Below are positions 56,569-64,000 of a stretch of DNA of 64,000 nucleotides, piece by piece. The notes beneath the pieces are model-generated. The model was not told the origin of the DNA. It made no database searches and was given only the letters and a program-made list of their open reading frames with translations. The position numbers were made by a program, and so were the translations under genes. Every line of letters begins with the position of its first letter. Position 1 is the stretch's first letter. This DNA is from Acidobacteriota bacterium (GTDB taxonomy: Bacteria; Acidobacteriota; Terriglobia; Acidiferrales; UBA7541), in assembly GCA_013287135.1 (NCBI GenBank), contig JABDEK010000006.1, positions 17,202 through 81,201 on the forward strand. The letters run 5' to 3'.

Positions 56569-57131
56569 GACTGCAGTCCTTTCTTTGTAGAGCTAGGAGC
56601 GAAGCGCGCTGCGAGAAGCTTCGTTCGTCCCTCTAGCACCTCCATCGAAGGCTTGTCCGCGAACAAGCCGTCCAACGCGAGGAGGAAGACCTCTGTGCTC
56701 GCTTCGTCGCCCAGGATGGCAGCGACGCATTCGTACACGACCTTGCGGTAGAGCGCCTCACTCTGGGGGTCGATCAGCTCACAGGTCTCCAAGAACTCGC
56801 TCCCCATGGGCGTGCCGACCATTTCGGCCCAGGGCTCCAGCGCCATCAACCGGCACACGCTGAGCAAGCGCTCGTAGGGGCTGGCAGGCCCCTTTGCCGC
56901 CAGCTTCGCAGCAGGGTGCCGGGAAACCAGCCAGTCCACAAAGACGGCCTGATAGATCTCCTGCTTGTCCTTGAAGATCCGGTAGAGCAGTGTCCGCGAG
57001 AGGTTGGCGCGTTTGGCGATGTCCTCGAACGCCGTCTTCGCAAAGCCGAAGTTCAGGAAGCACCAGCGCGCGGCGGTCAGTATCTTCGCCCGGCGGACGG
57101 CAGCCTCATTGTCCGTTATCATTTTCGGCAT
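56565..57131 (-). CDS. TetR/AcrR-family regulator
   Basis: 'ILTAARWCFLNFGFAKTAFEDIAKRANLSRTLLYRIFKDKQEIYQAVF'; 4-bp overlap with the SDR gene. Confidence 0.92.
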   Translation of the reverse strand: MPKMITDNEAAVRRAKILTAARWCFLNFGFAKTAFEDIAKRANLSRTLLYRIFKDKQEIYQAVFVDWLVSRHPAAKLAAKGPASPYERLLSVCRLMALEPWAEMVGTPMGSEFLETCELIDPQSEALYRKVVYECVAAILGDEASTEVFLLALDGLFADKPSMEVLEGRTKLLAARFAPSSTKKGLQS

Positions 57132-57175
57132 GTGGACAGTGTGACAGAAGAGACATCTATTGTCAATATGTATTG

Positions 57176-57500
57176 AAAGTAAACCCCGCCCTTCGGCATG
57201 GCGGCAATCGTGACTATTACACGCAAGCCGTCGACGCTATCCAAATGCCGCCCTTCGAAGCCTTTCGCGATGCCGAGAGCGACTACGCCACCCTCGCCGA
57301 TAGAGACTCACGCACTGGACAGAGCGCCCGCAACGCCCTGTGCCGCGACTTGGGGCGTAAGATCTGGGTGATGCCGGTTAGGCCGCCGAAGAGCTTGTCG
57401 CCGAATTGGGTAGCGCGTTCATCTGCGGCGACCTCAATCTGGCACGGGAAACACCGGAAGAAAGTGCGCCTACATCGCCTCATGTCGTAGAGACTTTCGC
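57176..57500 (+). pseudogene. Degenerate C-terminal fragment of an ArdC-like antirestriction protein
   Basis: Pieces in shifting frames: 'NPALRHGGNRDYYTQAVDAIQMPPFEAFRDAESDYATLA', 'THWTERPQR', 'CRDLGRKIW', 'GDAG*AAEELVAELGSAFICGDLNLARETPEE', 'AYIAS'. Confidence 0.75.
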
Positions 57501-57687
57501 AGCGAGCACATAAGTCCCCATAAAACGCGCTGGTGTCTACATATCGCGTCACCTCCCGAGTGGCCCGCGATTCTCGAAGTGTCAGCCCCTCTTCCGCCGT
57601 CGGATAAATGCTAACAAACACAGTCTGATGTTTTTGAAAATCGTTTAGAATCTGTGCGTCGCTTCCGTTTGGAAACGACAGGAAAGA

Positions 57688-58464
57688 ATGATGCAACTAG
57701 GATTCATCGGAACTGGCGAAATCACATTATCCATCGTCACTGGCTTGAGTTCGTCCGGCGTCGCCCCCCACTCCATCTGGTTGTCTCCTCGCAATTCTGC
57801 TGTCGCTCATGGGCTTGCGAATCGTTTCCATGGAATATCCGTCGCGTCCTGTAACCAGGAAGTTCTCGACCATTCCGCCACAATCGTGATCGCTGTGAGG
57901 CCTTCAGCTGCGCGAGATGTTCTTTCGGAATTGGCTTTCCGTCCCGATCATCGGGTTATCAGCCTTGTCGCGACGCTCTCGCTGCGGAGCTTGTCTGCAC
58001 TCGTGGCGCCTGCTGTGCGAATCGCAAGGGCCGTACCGTTGCCGTCAGCGGCAAAACAATTGAGCCCCACGGCGATCTATCCCCCCGATCCGATGGCCTT
58101 TGAACTCTTCGCTGGCGTTGGAACTGTTTTTCCAGTTGAAAGGGAAAACGAGTTCGATGCAATTTGCGCCACGACTGCGACCATTGCGTCCTATTTCGCA
58201 TTTAATGAAACGATTGCGTCTTGGCTGGAGGAGCAAGGTGTTCCAGCATCGCAAGCCAGAGACTACATTGCACGACTCTTTTTAGGGGTAACGACTGGCG
58301 CTGTCGACGCGCCCAAGCGCAGTTTCCAATCGCTGGCCGCTACACACGCGACAGCTGGCGGCATAAATGAGCAATTTCTCAAACACTTGGTTGAACGGGG
58401 CCTCCTGACGAGAATCTCGGAGGCTCTGGACGCGGTTCTGCACCGAATCGGGGCGGAATCATAG
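57688..58464 (+). CDS. Pyrroline-5-carboxylate reductase-like / NADP-binding oxidoreductase
   Basis: 'MQLGFIGTGEITLSIVTGLSSSGVAPHSIWLSPRNSAVAHGLANRF', 'RIARAVPLPSAAKQLSPTAIYPPD', 'LFLGVTTGAVD'. Confidence 0.82.
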   Translation: MMQLGFIGTGEITLSIVTGLSSSGVAPHSIWLSPRNSAVAHGLANRFHGISVASCNQEVLDHSATIVIAVRPSAARDVLSELAFRPDHRVISLVATLSLRSLSALVAPAVRIARAVPLPSAAKQLSPTAIYPPDPMAFELFAGVGTVFPVERENEFDAICATTATIASYFAFNETIASWLEEQGVPASQARDYIARLFLGVTTGAVDAPKRSFQSLAATHATAGGINEQFLKHLVERGLLTRISEALDAVLHRIGAES

Positions 58465-58691
58465 ACTGTGATTTCGGAGAACTCTTTAGCTGCATGGGCG
58501 CCAGCAGGTGTTCAGATCGGCCGCCTGTTAGGGTATGGGTGGTGGACTAACCGGAATGCCTCCGGGTTGGCAGATTACTCCCGATAAAAAACGCGCTTCT
58601 GGTCAGCGCATCGTTCAGCCGGAAATCGGGAAGCAGCTCTTAAGATGATGCCACGCTCCTTACTACGTTTGGCAATACTCAGCGTCTTCAG

Positions 58692-59141
58692 CTAGGGTTC
58701 CAATAACGTCTTGATATGCGACACGATCTCGCGAGCGGTGTTCTGGTTCATCTTTTGCAACACCGTCTCGCTCGCAAAGCGCGCCAGTTGTTGCTGAGGC
58801 ACTTCGTATTCCACTTCCAACGAGAGCTTCGTGTTCGCACCGTCGGGCTCGCAGCGGTAAGTCCAAGTGCTCTTGTTGCCCGTGAGAGTTTTGAATTGAT
58901 ACTTCTTCGGCGCCTCCGAGGCTGTGCACTCAGAATGACCGCTAATGACAAGCCCGAGCCAATTGAATTCGTAGTCCCAGGATCGCTTGTCAGGAGAAAT
59001 ATTATTGATGCGGCTTAAGCCGGGAACAAACATCACGGCTCGTTGAGGCTCGACAAACATTTGAAATACCTTCTCAGCCGGGGCCGCGACCAACGCGCTC
59101 TCGGTAACTTTGGGCATTTTCTTTTGTCCTCCATTCCTCAA
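58692..59141 (-). CDS. SRPBCC-family protein (polyketide-cyclase/CoxG-like fold)
   Basis: 'VTESALVAAPAEKVFQMFVEPQRAVMFVPGLSRIN...DYEFNWLGLVISGHSECT'. Confidence 0.8.
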   Translation of the reverse strand: MRNGGQKKMPKVTESALVAAPAEKVFQMFVEPQRAVMFVPGLSRINNISPDKRSWDYEFNWLGLVISGHSECTASEAPKKYQFKTLTGNKSTWTYRCEPDGANTKLSLEVEYEVPQQQLARFASETVLQKMNQNTAREIVSHIKTLLEP

Positions 59142-59470
59142 TCAGAGTATCGGGCCGATTTCAGCAGTGCAGCTGCGAGCAGGTGGCGTTTCTTCTCCGA
59201 AAACGCACTCATATCCAAGAGGATGATAGTCCAGAACGCCGTTCGCTGCCAAGCGATCTGCCCAGCGCCATCGGCGAAGCTGATTCGCTGCCGATCAACC
59301 TTCGAAGTTTCCATCAGCAGATCGAGCGCGTTGCAAAACACCACTGCCCAATCGCGTTCCCGCCGATGAATGGCAAACCAGACTTGCCGCAACCTGCGAT
59401 CCGTATCGCGGGAGTATACCCGTGCAATAAAGGTGCGGCGCAGGTCAATGATTCGAATCCGTATGCTCAT
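59138..59470 (-). CDS. Hypothetical protein in operon
   Basis: 110 aa; 4-bp overlaps with both neighbours support it as a real cistron; no recognised domain. Confidence 0.55.
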   Translation of the reverse strand: MSIRIRIIDLRRTFIARVYSRDTDRRLRQVWFAIHRRERDWAVVFCNALDLLMETSKVDRQRISFADGAGQIAWQRTAFWTIILLDMSAFSEKKRHLLAAALLKSARYSD

Positions 59471-60288
59471 TTTCTCGCGACAAGAATGCTTTGAATGCCC
59501 AATTCATCGTTGCGGGCGCGCACTTCCCGAAAGCCCGCCGCGCGCGCCAGCTCCGCCAGGCTCTCGGCTTTCCGGTAGTTCACACGAAGTTCAGCGATCT
59601 TCAGCAAATACTCGGAAATCAAGCGGCGCTCCATGCCGCTGCTCAAGAACACGCCGCCTGGACGGAGCGTTGCAAAAACTCGGCCATAAAGGATGCTAAG
59701 CTTTTCATCATCCAGAAATTCCGCCAATCCGGTGGAACTGATAAAATCGGCCGCAGCAGGATAACTGCTACCGCAGAGCGCGTCTCCCTCACGAATATGG
59801 AAATTCTTCAATCCATTTTCCTCCGCGAAGCGTTTTGCCTTGCGCAGGACCTCGGGGTCGAGATCGAGTCCGTGAAACGTTACCTTGCACAAGTCGGCTC
59901 CCCGTTGGCGTGCAATAGCTGCTCCTTCCACCAGGTCGCGAGGAATTCCACAGGGGACGCTTAAGATGGATAGTTCCACACCGCTGCGCTGGCAAAGAAA
60001 ATGCGCCAGTTCGTCGCGGGAGGCGAGAAAGCGGTTCCGGAAGGAACGAACCGCAGGCATCGCGAGCAAGCGCGCATCCACCCAGCGACCCAGAGCATTT
60101 CTTCCCGAAGCGACGTTGCGATAAATGTGATCCGCGAACGAATAGCTTCCCGAGTTCTCGAACCCCTCGCGCGCGAGATCACTTCCCTGTAACAAATAAT
60201 AGAGCGGGAGGCCTGCAATGTGCCCGCGTTTGAGTAGGGAGAGGGGAATCGACTGCGACCTGCGCGTACGGTTGTAGAATTGGGCCAC
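59467..60288 (-). CDS. Class I SAM-dependent methyltransferase-like protein
   Basis: 'LSILSVPCGIPRDLVEGAA', 'FHGLDLDPEVLRKAKRFAEENGL', 'VFATLRPGGVFLSSGM'. Confidence 0.82.
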   Translation of the reverse strand: MAQFYNRTRRSQSIPLSLLKRGHIAGLPLYYLLQGSDLAREGFENSGSYSFADHIYRNVASGRNALGRWVDARLLAMPAVRSFRNRFLASRDELAHFLCQRSGVELSILSVPCGIPRDLVEGAAIARQRGADLCKVTFHGLDLDPEVLRKAKRFAEENGLKNFHIREGDALCGSSYPAAADFISSTGLAEFLDDEKLSILYGRVFATLRPGGVFLSSGMERRLISEYLLKIAELRVNYRKAESLAELARAAGFREVRARNDELGIQSILVARK

Positions 60289-60295
60289 TTCATCC

Positions 60296-61408
60296 TCAAA
60301 TTCGCAAGAAGACAGCGATCATTTCCTTCATGATTTCGGGCGTTCCAGCGGCGATGGTGAGAGCGCGAGCATCTCGATAAAAGCGGCTGCACCAATGCTG
60401 ATCCATATAGCCAACTCCACCGTGCAGCTGCACACAACTCTCCACCACGGATTGGGCGGTTTGGTAGCTGAAAAGTTTTATCATGCAGATTTCTTTGGTG
60501 ACATTCTCTCCCTGCAACCAGCCACGAAACGCGTGGTAGTTGAGCTGTCTGGCTGCTTGCAAGCGGGTGTGCATGTCGGCAACCTGGTGGCGGATGGCCT
60601 GGAAGCGGTTGAGCGTGGTGCCGAATGCGGATCGGCCTTGCAAGTATCGAAGAGTTTTGTCGAGAGAGTATTGGGCCCAGGAAACGCAAGCCAGACCGCC
60701 GAATAGACGTTCCCGGTTCAGTCCGCTCTGAACGTACGCAAAAGCCTGCCCTCGTTCACCCAGCATGCTGTTCGCCGGAATTTCACAATTCGTCAGTATG
60801 ATCTCTCCGGCGGCGGAGGTGTCTAACCCGAGCATCGAGAGCCGCTTGATTGAGACACTGTTGCTGCTGACGGGAATCAGAAACAAGCTCATCCCCTGCA
60901 GGCCCTGAACAGGGTCCGTGCGCGCGGCCAGAATCAGGAAGTCGGCGATTGCCGCATTTGTGATGTAGGTCTTGGTGCCGTTGAGCCGCCACCCGGCTCG
61001 CGTTTCTTGTGCTTTTGTTTGCAGCGCGGCAAAGTCCGACCCCGCGGAAGGCTCAGAGACTGCGACCGCCCCTAATTTCTCGCCACGCAGAAGTGGGGAA
61101 AGGAATTTTTTCTTCTGCGCGGCGCTCCCCAGTTCCTCCAGCATCGGAGCGACGAGGTTTGCTTGAACAAACACGCTCAGCGCAAAACCCAGGGATTCGC
61201 ATTTCGGAAGCTCTTCGGCGATAATTCCATTCCGTTCGCGATCCAGCGAGATCAGCTTCTGTCGTGCACACTCGCGAAAAATGGAGATCGGAAACTGTCT
61301 TTGCTTTTCCCATTTTTCGCTTAGAGGCCGAAGTCCGTGTTCGACGAAGGACCGGACATGCGCCCGAAAGGCGTGGTGTTGAGGTAGAAAGTCATGCAAC
61401 ATGCTCAA
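60296..61408 (-). CDS. Acyl-CoA dehydrogenase-like flavoprotein
   Basis: 'LGAVAVSEPSAGSDFAALQTKAQETRAGWRLNGTKTYITNAAIADFLILAARTD', 'QLHGGVGYMDQHWCSRFYRDARALTIAAGTPEIMKEMI'. Confidence 0.93.
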   Translation of the reverse strand: MSMLHDFLPQHHAFRAHVRSFVEHGLRPLSEKWEKQRQFPISIFRECARQKLISLDRERNGIIAEELPKCESLGFALSVFVQANLVAPMLEELGSAAQKKKFLSPLLRGEKLGAVAVSEPSAGSDFAALQTKAQETRAGWRLNGTKTYITNAAIADFLILAARTDPVQGLQGMSLFLIPVSSNSVSIKRLSMLGLDTSAAGEIILTNCEIPANSMLGERGQAFAYVQSGLNRERLFGGLACVSWAQYSLDKTLRYLQGRSAFGTTLNRFQAIRHQVADMHTRLQAARQLNYHAFRGWLQGENVTKEICMIKLFSYQTAQSVVESCVQLHGGVGYMDQHWCSRFYRDARALTIAAGTPEIMKEMIAVFLRI

Positions 61409-61647
61409 GGCGCAGCCGCCAGCGCTTGATTCACAGCTTCAATCACTTCCTGCACGGTTCGCAACTTCCACATAGCGGCCTCATTGAGTTCGATCTTGAA
61501 GGCCTCCTCGAGCGACAGCACGCATTCGATTTGTTCCAGCGAGTCCATGCCCAGCTCAGACAGTTTTGTTTCCGGGCGTATTTGAGAGACATCTTCCATT
61601 ACCGCCCTACGGATGATGTTGGTGACGCCTTCTTCAACGGTCTTCAC
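61405..61647 (-). CDS. Acyl carrier protein-like protein
   Basis: GTG start at 61647 overlapping the upstream TGA (GTGA); 'ETKLSELGMDSLEQIECVLSLEEAFKIEL' with phosphopantetheine DSL motif. Confidence 0.9.
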   Translation of the reverse strand: MKTVEEGVTNIIRRAVMEDVSQIRPETKLSELGMDSLEQIECVLSLEEAFKIELNEAAMWKLRTVQEVIEAVNQALAAAP

Positions 61648-62198
61648 GACTGCGTCTCGACAGGGAACAGGCTGTCTAATTGGGAATAAATCTGGCCGGC
61701 GACCTTCCGATCGATTTCCGACCACCTTTGGCGCGAATCGGCAACCTGCGCAACCGAGTATTTCCGAAGAGTTTGTTCGAGCCAGGTATTTTCGCCGGCT
61801 CCGTGCTCTTCTTCTTCACGCAGTATTTCTTCCAGTACGACTCGAACCTTGGGATGGAGACCGGCGGAATTCAATTGTTCACGATAGGCTGACAGGACAC
61901 GGTTTTCGAGGACTTCCGACAACACCAGAAGATCTACAAGCACCTTCGGAACTCCTCCTTCACGAGAGTAGTGCTCTTGTATCGTGCCGGTCGTCGGATC
62001 TACTTCGCCGCCCAAATCGGCAATCACGTCGGTGAGCAAGGCGGCATGATGCGCCTCGGTGGCGCAGTGGCGAGTTATATTCGTCAGCAGCTCTGTACCG
62101 GATAGCGAGCGCGCAAGCCGCCCCATCAGCAGAGCACCGTGCAATTCGCTATTGCGAAAGAAATTCAGAAGCCACATCTCCCGGTCAGTAGGCCGCAT
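61644..62198 (-). CDS. Ferritin-like-fold protein (putative diiron)
   Basis: Two ExxH-type motifs: 'CATEAHHAALL' and 'EILREEEEHGAGENTWL'. Confidence 0.65.
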   Translation of the reverse strand: MRPTDREMWLLNFFRNSELHGALLMGRLARSLSGTELLTNITRHCATEAHHAALLTDVIADLGGEVDPTTGTIQEHYSREGGVPKVLVDLLVLSEVLENRVLSAYREQLNSAGLHPKVRVVLEEILREEEEHGAGENTWLEQTLRKYSVAQVADSRQRWSEIDRKVAGQIYSQLDSLFPVETQS

Positions 62199-62922
62199 GA
62201 ATATCCTTTTGACTGAATTCGGAAATCGAAATCCCGGTTAGCCGGTGCATCTTCTTGTCGAGCGTCAAGATGGCCTGGAAGTCATTCTTGGACGAAACCG
62301 GTACGCGAGAAACCACGTCTGCCCCCACGTGCTTGAAATTCGCGCCAGCCTCCAGCACACGGCGGCAGGCATCTTCATTGCCGCGGAGTCTCGGCGCGAG
62401 CAGATCATACGCAAATTGCGTGTGGCGAAATTCATCTTTGGCGATGAATGCCGCGAGCTGGCGCAGCACCGGTTCCTTGGCCTGCTGGGAAAGGCGCAAG
62501 AAAAAGTAAGCAGCGAAATGCTCGCTAATCATGTAACGCGCAAGTTCGCGAACCGCATCGTCAACGTGGTTTCGAACGTTGCGCCCGCGAATCTCGATAA
62601 GTTCAGAGTCCGTGATGGGGCGATAGCCAACAACTTCGAGGTAGCGGTTCAGAGCGTAGAAGTGTTTGTAAGACTCATAGAGTTGGACCGAAAATACCGA
62701 CGTTACGTCAATCTGGTCCCAGCACGCCTGAACTAAATTGGTCGTATAGACGGGGAAGTAGGATTCGATTAAGGCTGAGTCTCTGATCTGCTCCAACAAT
62801 GCAGGCTGTGTGAGGGCCAATTCGCGGTCAATGCTATTCCATGAAACATCACTTTCCAGGATCCAACGCTGCAATTCGGCGGTAGTGAGGTATTCATCGT
62901 AGATCATCGGATTCTTCCACAC
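62185..62922 (-). CDS. Putative diiron oxygenase/desaturase-like protein
   Basis: Helical protein with 'ARYMISEHFAAYFFLRLS' and 'AAFIAKDEFRHTQFAYDLLAPRL' (DExRH as in acyl-ACP desaturase-type diiron sites). Confidence 0.7.
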   Translation of the reverse strand: MWKNPMIYDEYLTTAELQRWILESDVSWNSIDRELALTQPALLEQIRDSALIESYFPVYTTNLVQACWDQIDVTSVFSVQLYESYKHFYALNRYLEVVGYRPITDSELIEIRGRNVRNHVDDAVRELARYMISEHFAAYFFLRLSQQAKEPVLRQLAAFIAKDEFRHTQFAYDLLAPRLRGNEDACRRVLEAGANFKHVGADVVSRVPVSSKNDFQAILTLDKKMHRLTGISISEFSQKDIHAAY

Positions 62923-63712
62923 GCCGCAGCGCTTCGTTCACTCCATGTTGCGCTATCAACGCCATGCACCAGCGTTCGATGCCGAAAGCCGCACAACCGG
63001 AATATGCCGGCTCACCGCCCGTGAGTGTAACTTCGAATCTTGACGTGAAAAAGCGTTCGTGCAAATTGAACGACGCTACCGGAACATCCGTTCCCAAGAG
63101 GCCCGGCGCCGTGAGCTCATATTTTAGCTCTTTGATCTGTTGAAGGAGTTTCTTGCCTCGTGTCTCGCCCAGAAAGAACGGATCCTTGGCGGGCGTCAAG
63201 TTCACTGTTAGACCGAGTTGCGCGGCCCAGCGCGCAATTCTTTGCTTCCAAGCGTCACACTGAGCGCGCACAAAGCCGCAGTCGCCAAGAAATACGACCT
63301 CCCTCATCGTGAATTCCCAAAGATGGCTGTCGTTCGCGGATTCCGCGCGGAAACATCTTCCCTGGCAGGTTAGGAGGGTGTCTCCCGCAAGGGCCGAGTT
63401 CATCAGAAGTTGGTAGCAATGGTAGCAGACTGCAGGCGACAGAAAATATCTTCCTCTTTTGTTCGGAGAATTCACAGCCGAGGCGAATTGCGGGAAAGAC
63501 TGGAAATACTCGCTGAGATCCAGGATCTCTTCGGCAATGACGGTCGGAAACTGCCGTTCTTCCGAACCCGCAGCCAGTGCCATCTCACGGAACCTGGATT
63601 CTAGGGCATGAATCAATGTGGTTTCAGCGGCGCCTGGGGAGAGCAAACCATCATCGGAGATGGGAAAATCGGAGTGGGGTAGAGTCCACGCGCGCGAGTT
63701 AAGCATGTTCAT
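62894..63712 (-). CDS. Amino acid:[carrier protein] ligase-like (SerRS-like class II core without tRNA-binding arm)
   Basis: 272 aa; class II motif 2-like 'WEFTMREVVFLGDCGFV', motif 3-like 'AYSGCAAFGIERWCMALIAQHG', Cys/Glu/Cys positions ('LLTCQGRCFRAE', 'REVV', 'SGCAAFGIERW') as in atypical zinc-dependent SerRS-like ligases. Confidence 0.78.
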   Translation of the reverse strand: MNMLNSRAWTLPHSDFPISDDGLLSPGAAETTLIHALESRFREMALAAGSEERQFPTVIAEEILDLSEYFQSFPQFASAVNSPNKRGRYFLSPAVCYHCYQLLMNSALAGDTLLTCQGRCFRAESANDSHLWEFTMREVVFLGDCGFVRAQCDAWKQRIARWAAQLGLTVNLTPAKDPFFLGETRGKKLLQQIKELKYELTAPGLLGTDVPVASFNLHERFFTSRFEVTLTGGEPAYSGCAAFGIERWCMALIAQHGVNEALRRVEESDDLR

Positions 63713-63936
63713 CGCTCTGGGAAATTCTTGGCGATGGTTTCGATGGTGCGAAACCGGTCCATTACGATTAGTTCGTCTGGTATCTTCTTGCCCGATCTTA
63801 CCTCAAGAAAAGCAATCAAACGCAGAATCTTCAAGGAATCGATGCGGCCCTCATCAAATAGCGCGGTATCCGGCGCGACTTTTTCCTGCGAGTCCGCGAG
63901 CAAATCTTCATTCACGAACTTCAGCAAGATTTCCAC
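63709..63936 (-). CDS. Carrier protein (putative amino-acyl acceptor)
   Basis: 75 aa, GTG start, 'TALFDEGRIDSLKILRLIAFLEVRSGKKI' with DSL motif; overlaps the ligase start by 4 bp. Confidence 0.85.
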   Translation of the reverse strand: MEILLKFVNEDLLADSQEKVAPDTALFDEGRIDSLKILRLIAFLEVRSGKKIPDELIVMDRFRTIETIAKNFPER

Positions 63937-63944
63937 TGCCGGAT

Positions 63945-64000
63945 TCAGAGTCGGGCTCCCGTGGCGTTAGTCAGCAATTCGATCGGATCGAGACTCATCC
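63945..64000 (-). CDS. 3' end of an upstream operon gene, truncated by right window edge
   Basis: Minus strand reads ...MSLDPIELLTNATGARL then TGA at 63947-63945; too short to identify. Confidence 0.3.
   Translation of the reverse strand, partial: MSLDPIELLTNATGARL

Noticed and set aside
63728-63970. 80-aa plus-strand ORF
   Set aside because: Antisense to the carrier protein gene, which has a DSL motif and operon overlap.

Overview
The window looks like an Acidobacteriota-type chromosome. This is inferred from gene content and from the style of the STPK/DUF4382/DUF4097 proteins; no search was run. The left half (about 1-38 kb) is mostly conserved core: M61 peptidase (cut by the left edge), VanZ-like, guaB, ECF sigma/anti-sigma, cupredoxin, secA, Mrp ATPase, cmk, mutL, aspS, hisS, gamma-carbonic anhydrase, rho, lon-clpX-clpP-tig, tRNA-Leu(TAG) and tRNA-Lys(CTT). 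It is interrupted by an intact-looking ISKra4-type insertion sequence with definable ends (3289-5119, 9-bp target duplication CACTGTGGC). From tRNA-Lys to about 57.5 kb the window is accessory: a TPR kinase, a membrane gene with a G9 tract that breaks its reading frame, small orphan proteins, a multi-receiver phosphorelay operon, and several decayed genes, including an ArdC-like antirestriction remnant and an XRE-type HTH remnant. The most interesting locus is the tightly coupled minus-strand operon at the right edge (58.7 to >64 kb). It encodes a SerRS-like amino acid:[carrier protein] ligase, two carrier proteins, two ferritin-like/diiron proteins, an acyl-CoA dehydrogenase-like flavoprotein, a methyltransferase and an SRPBCC protein. 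It is a candidate non-NRPS pathway that processes a carrier-protein-tethered amino acid, and it continues beyond the window.
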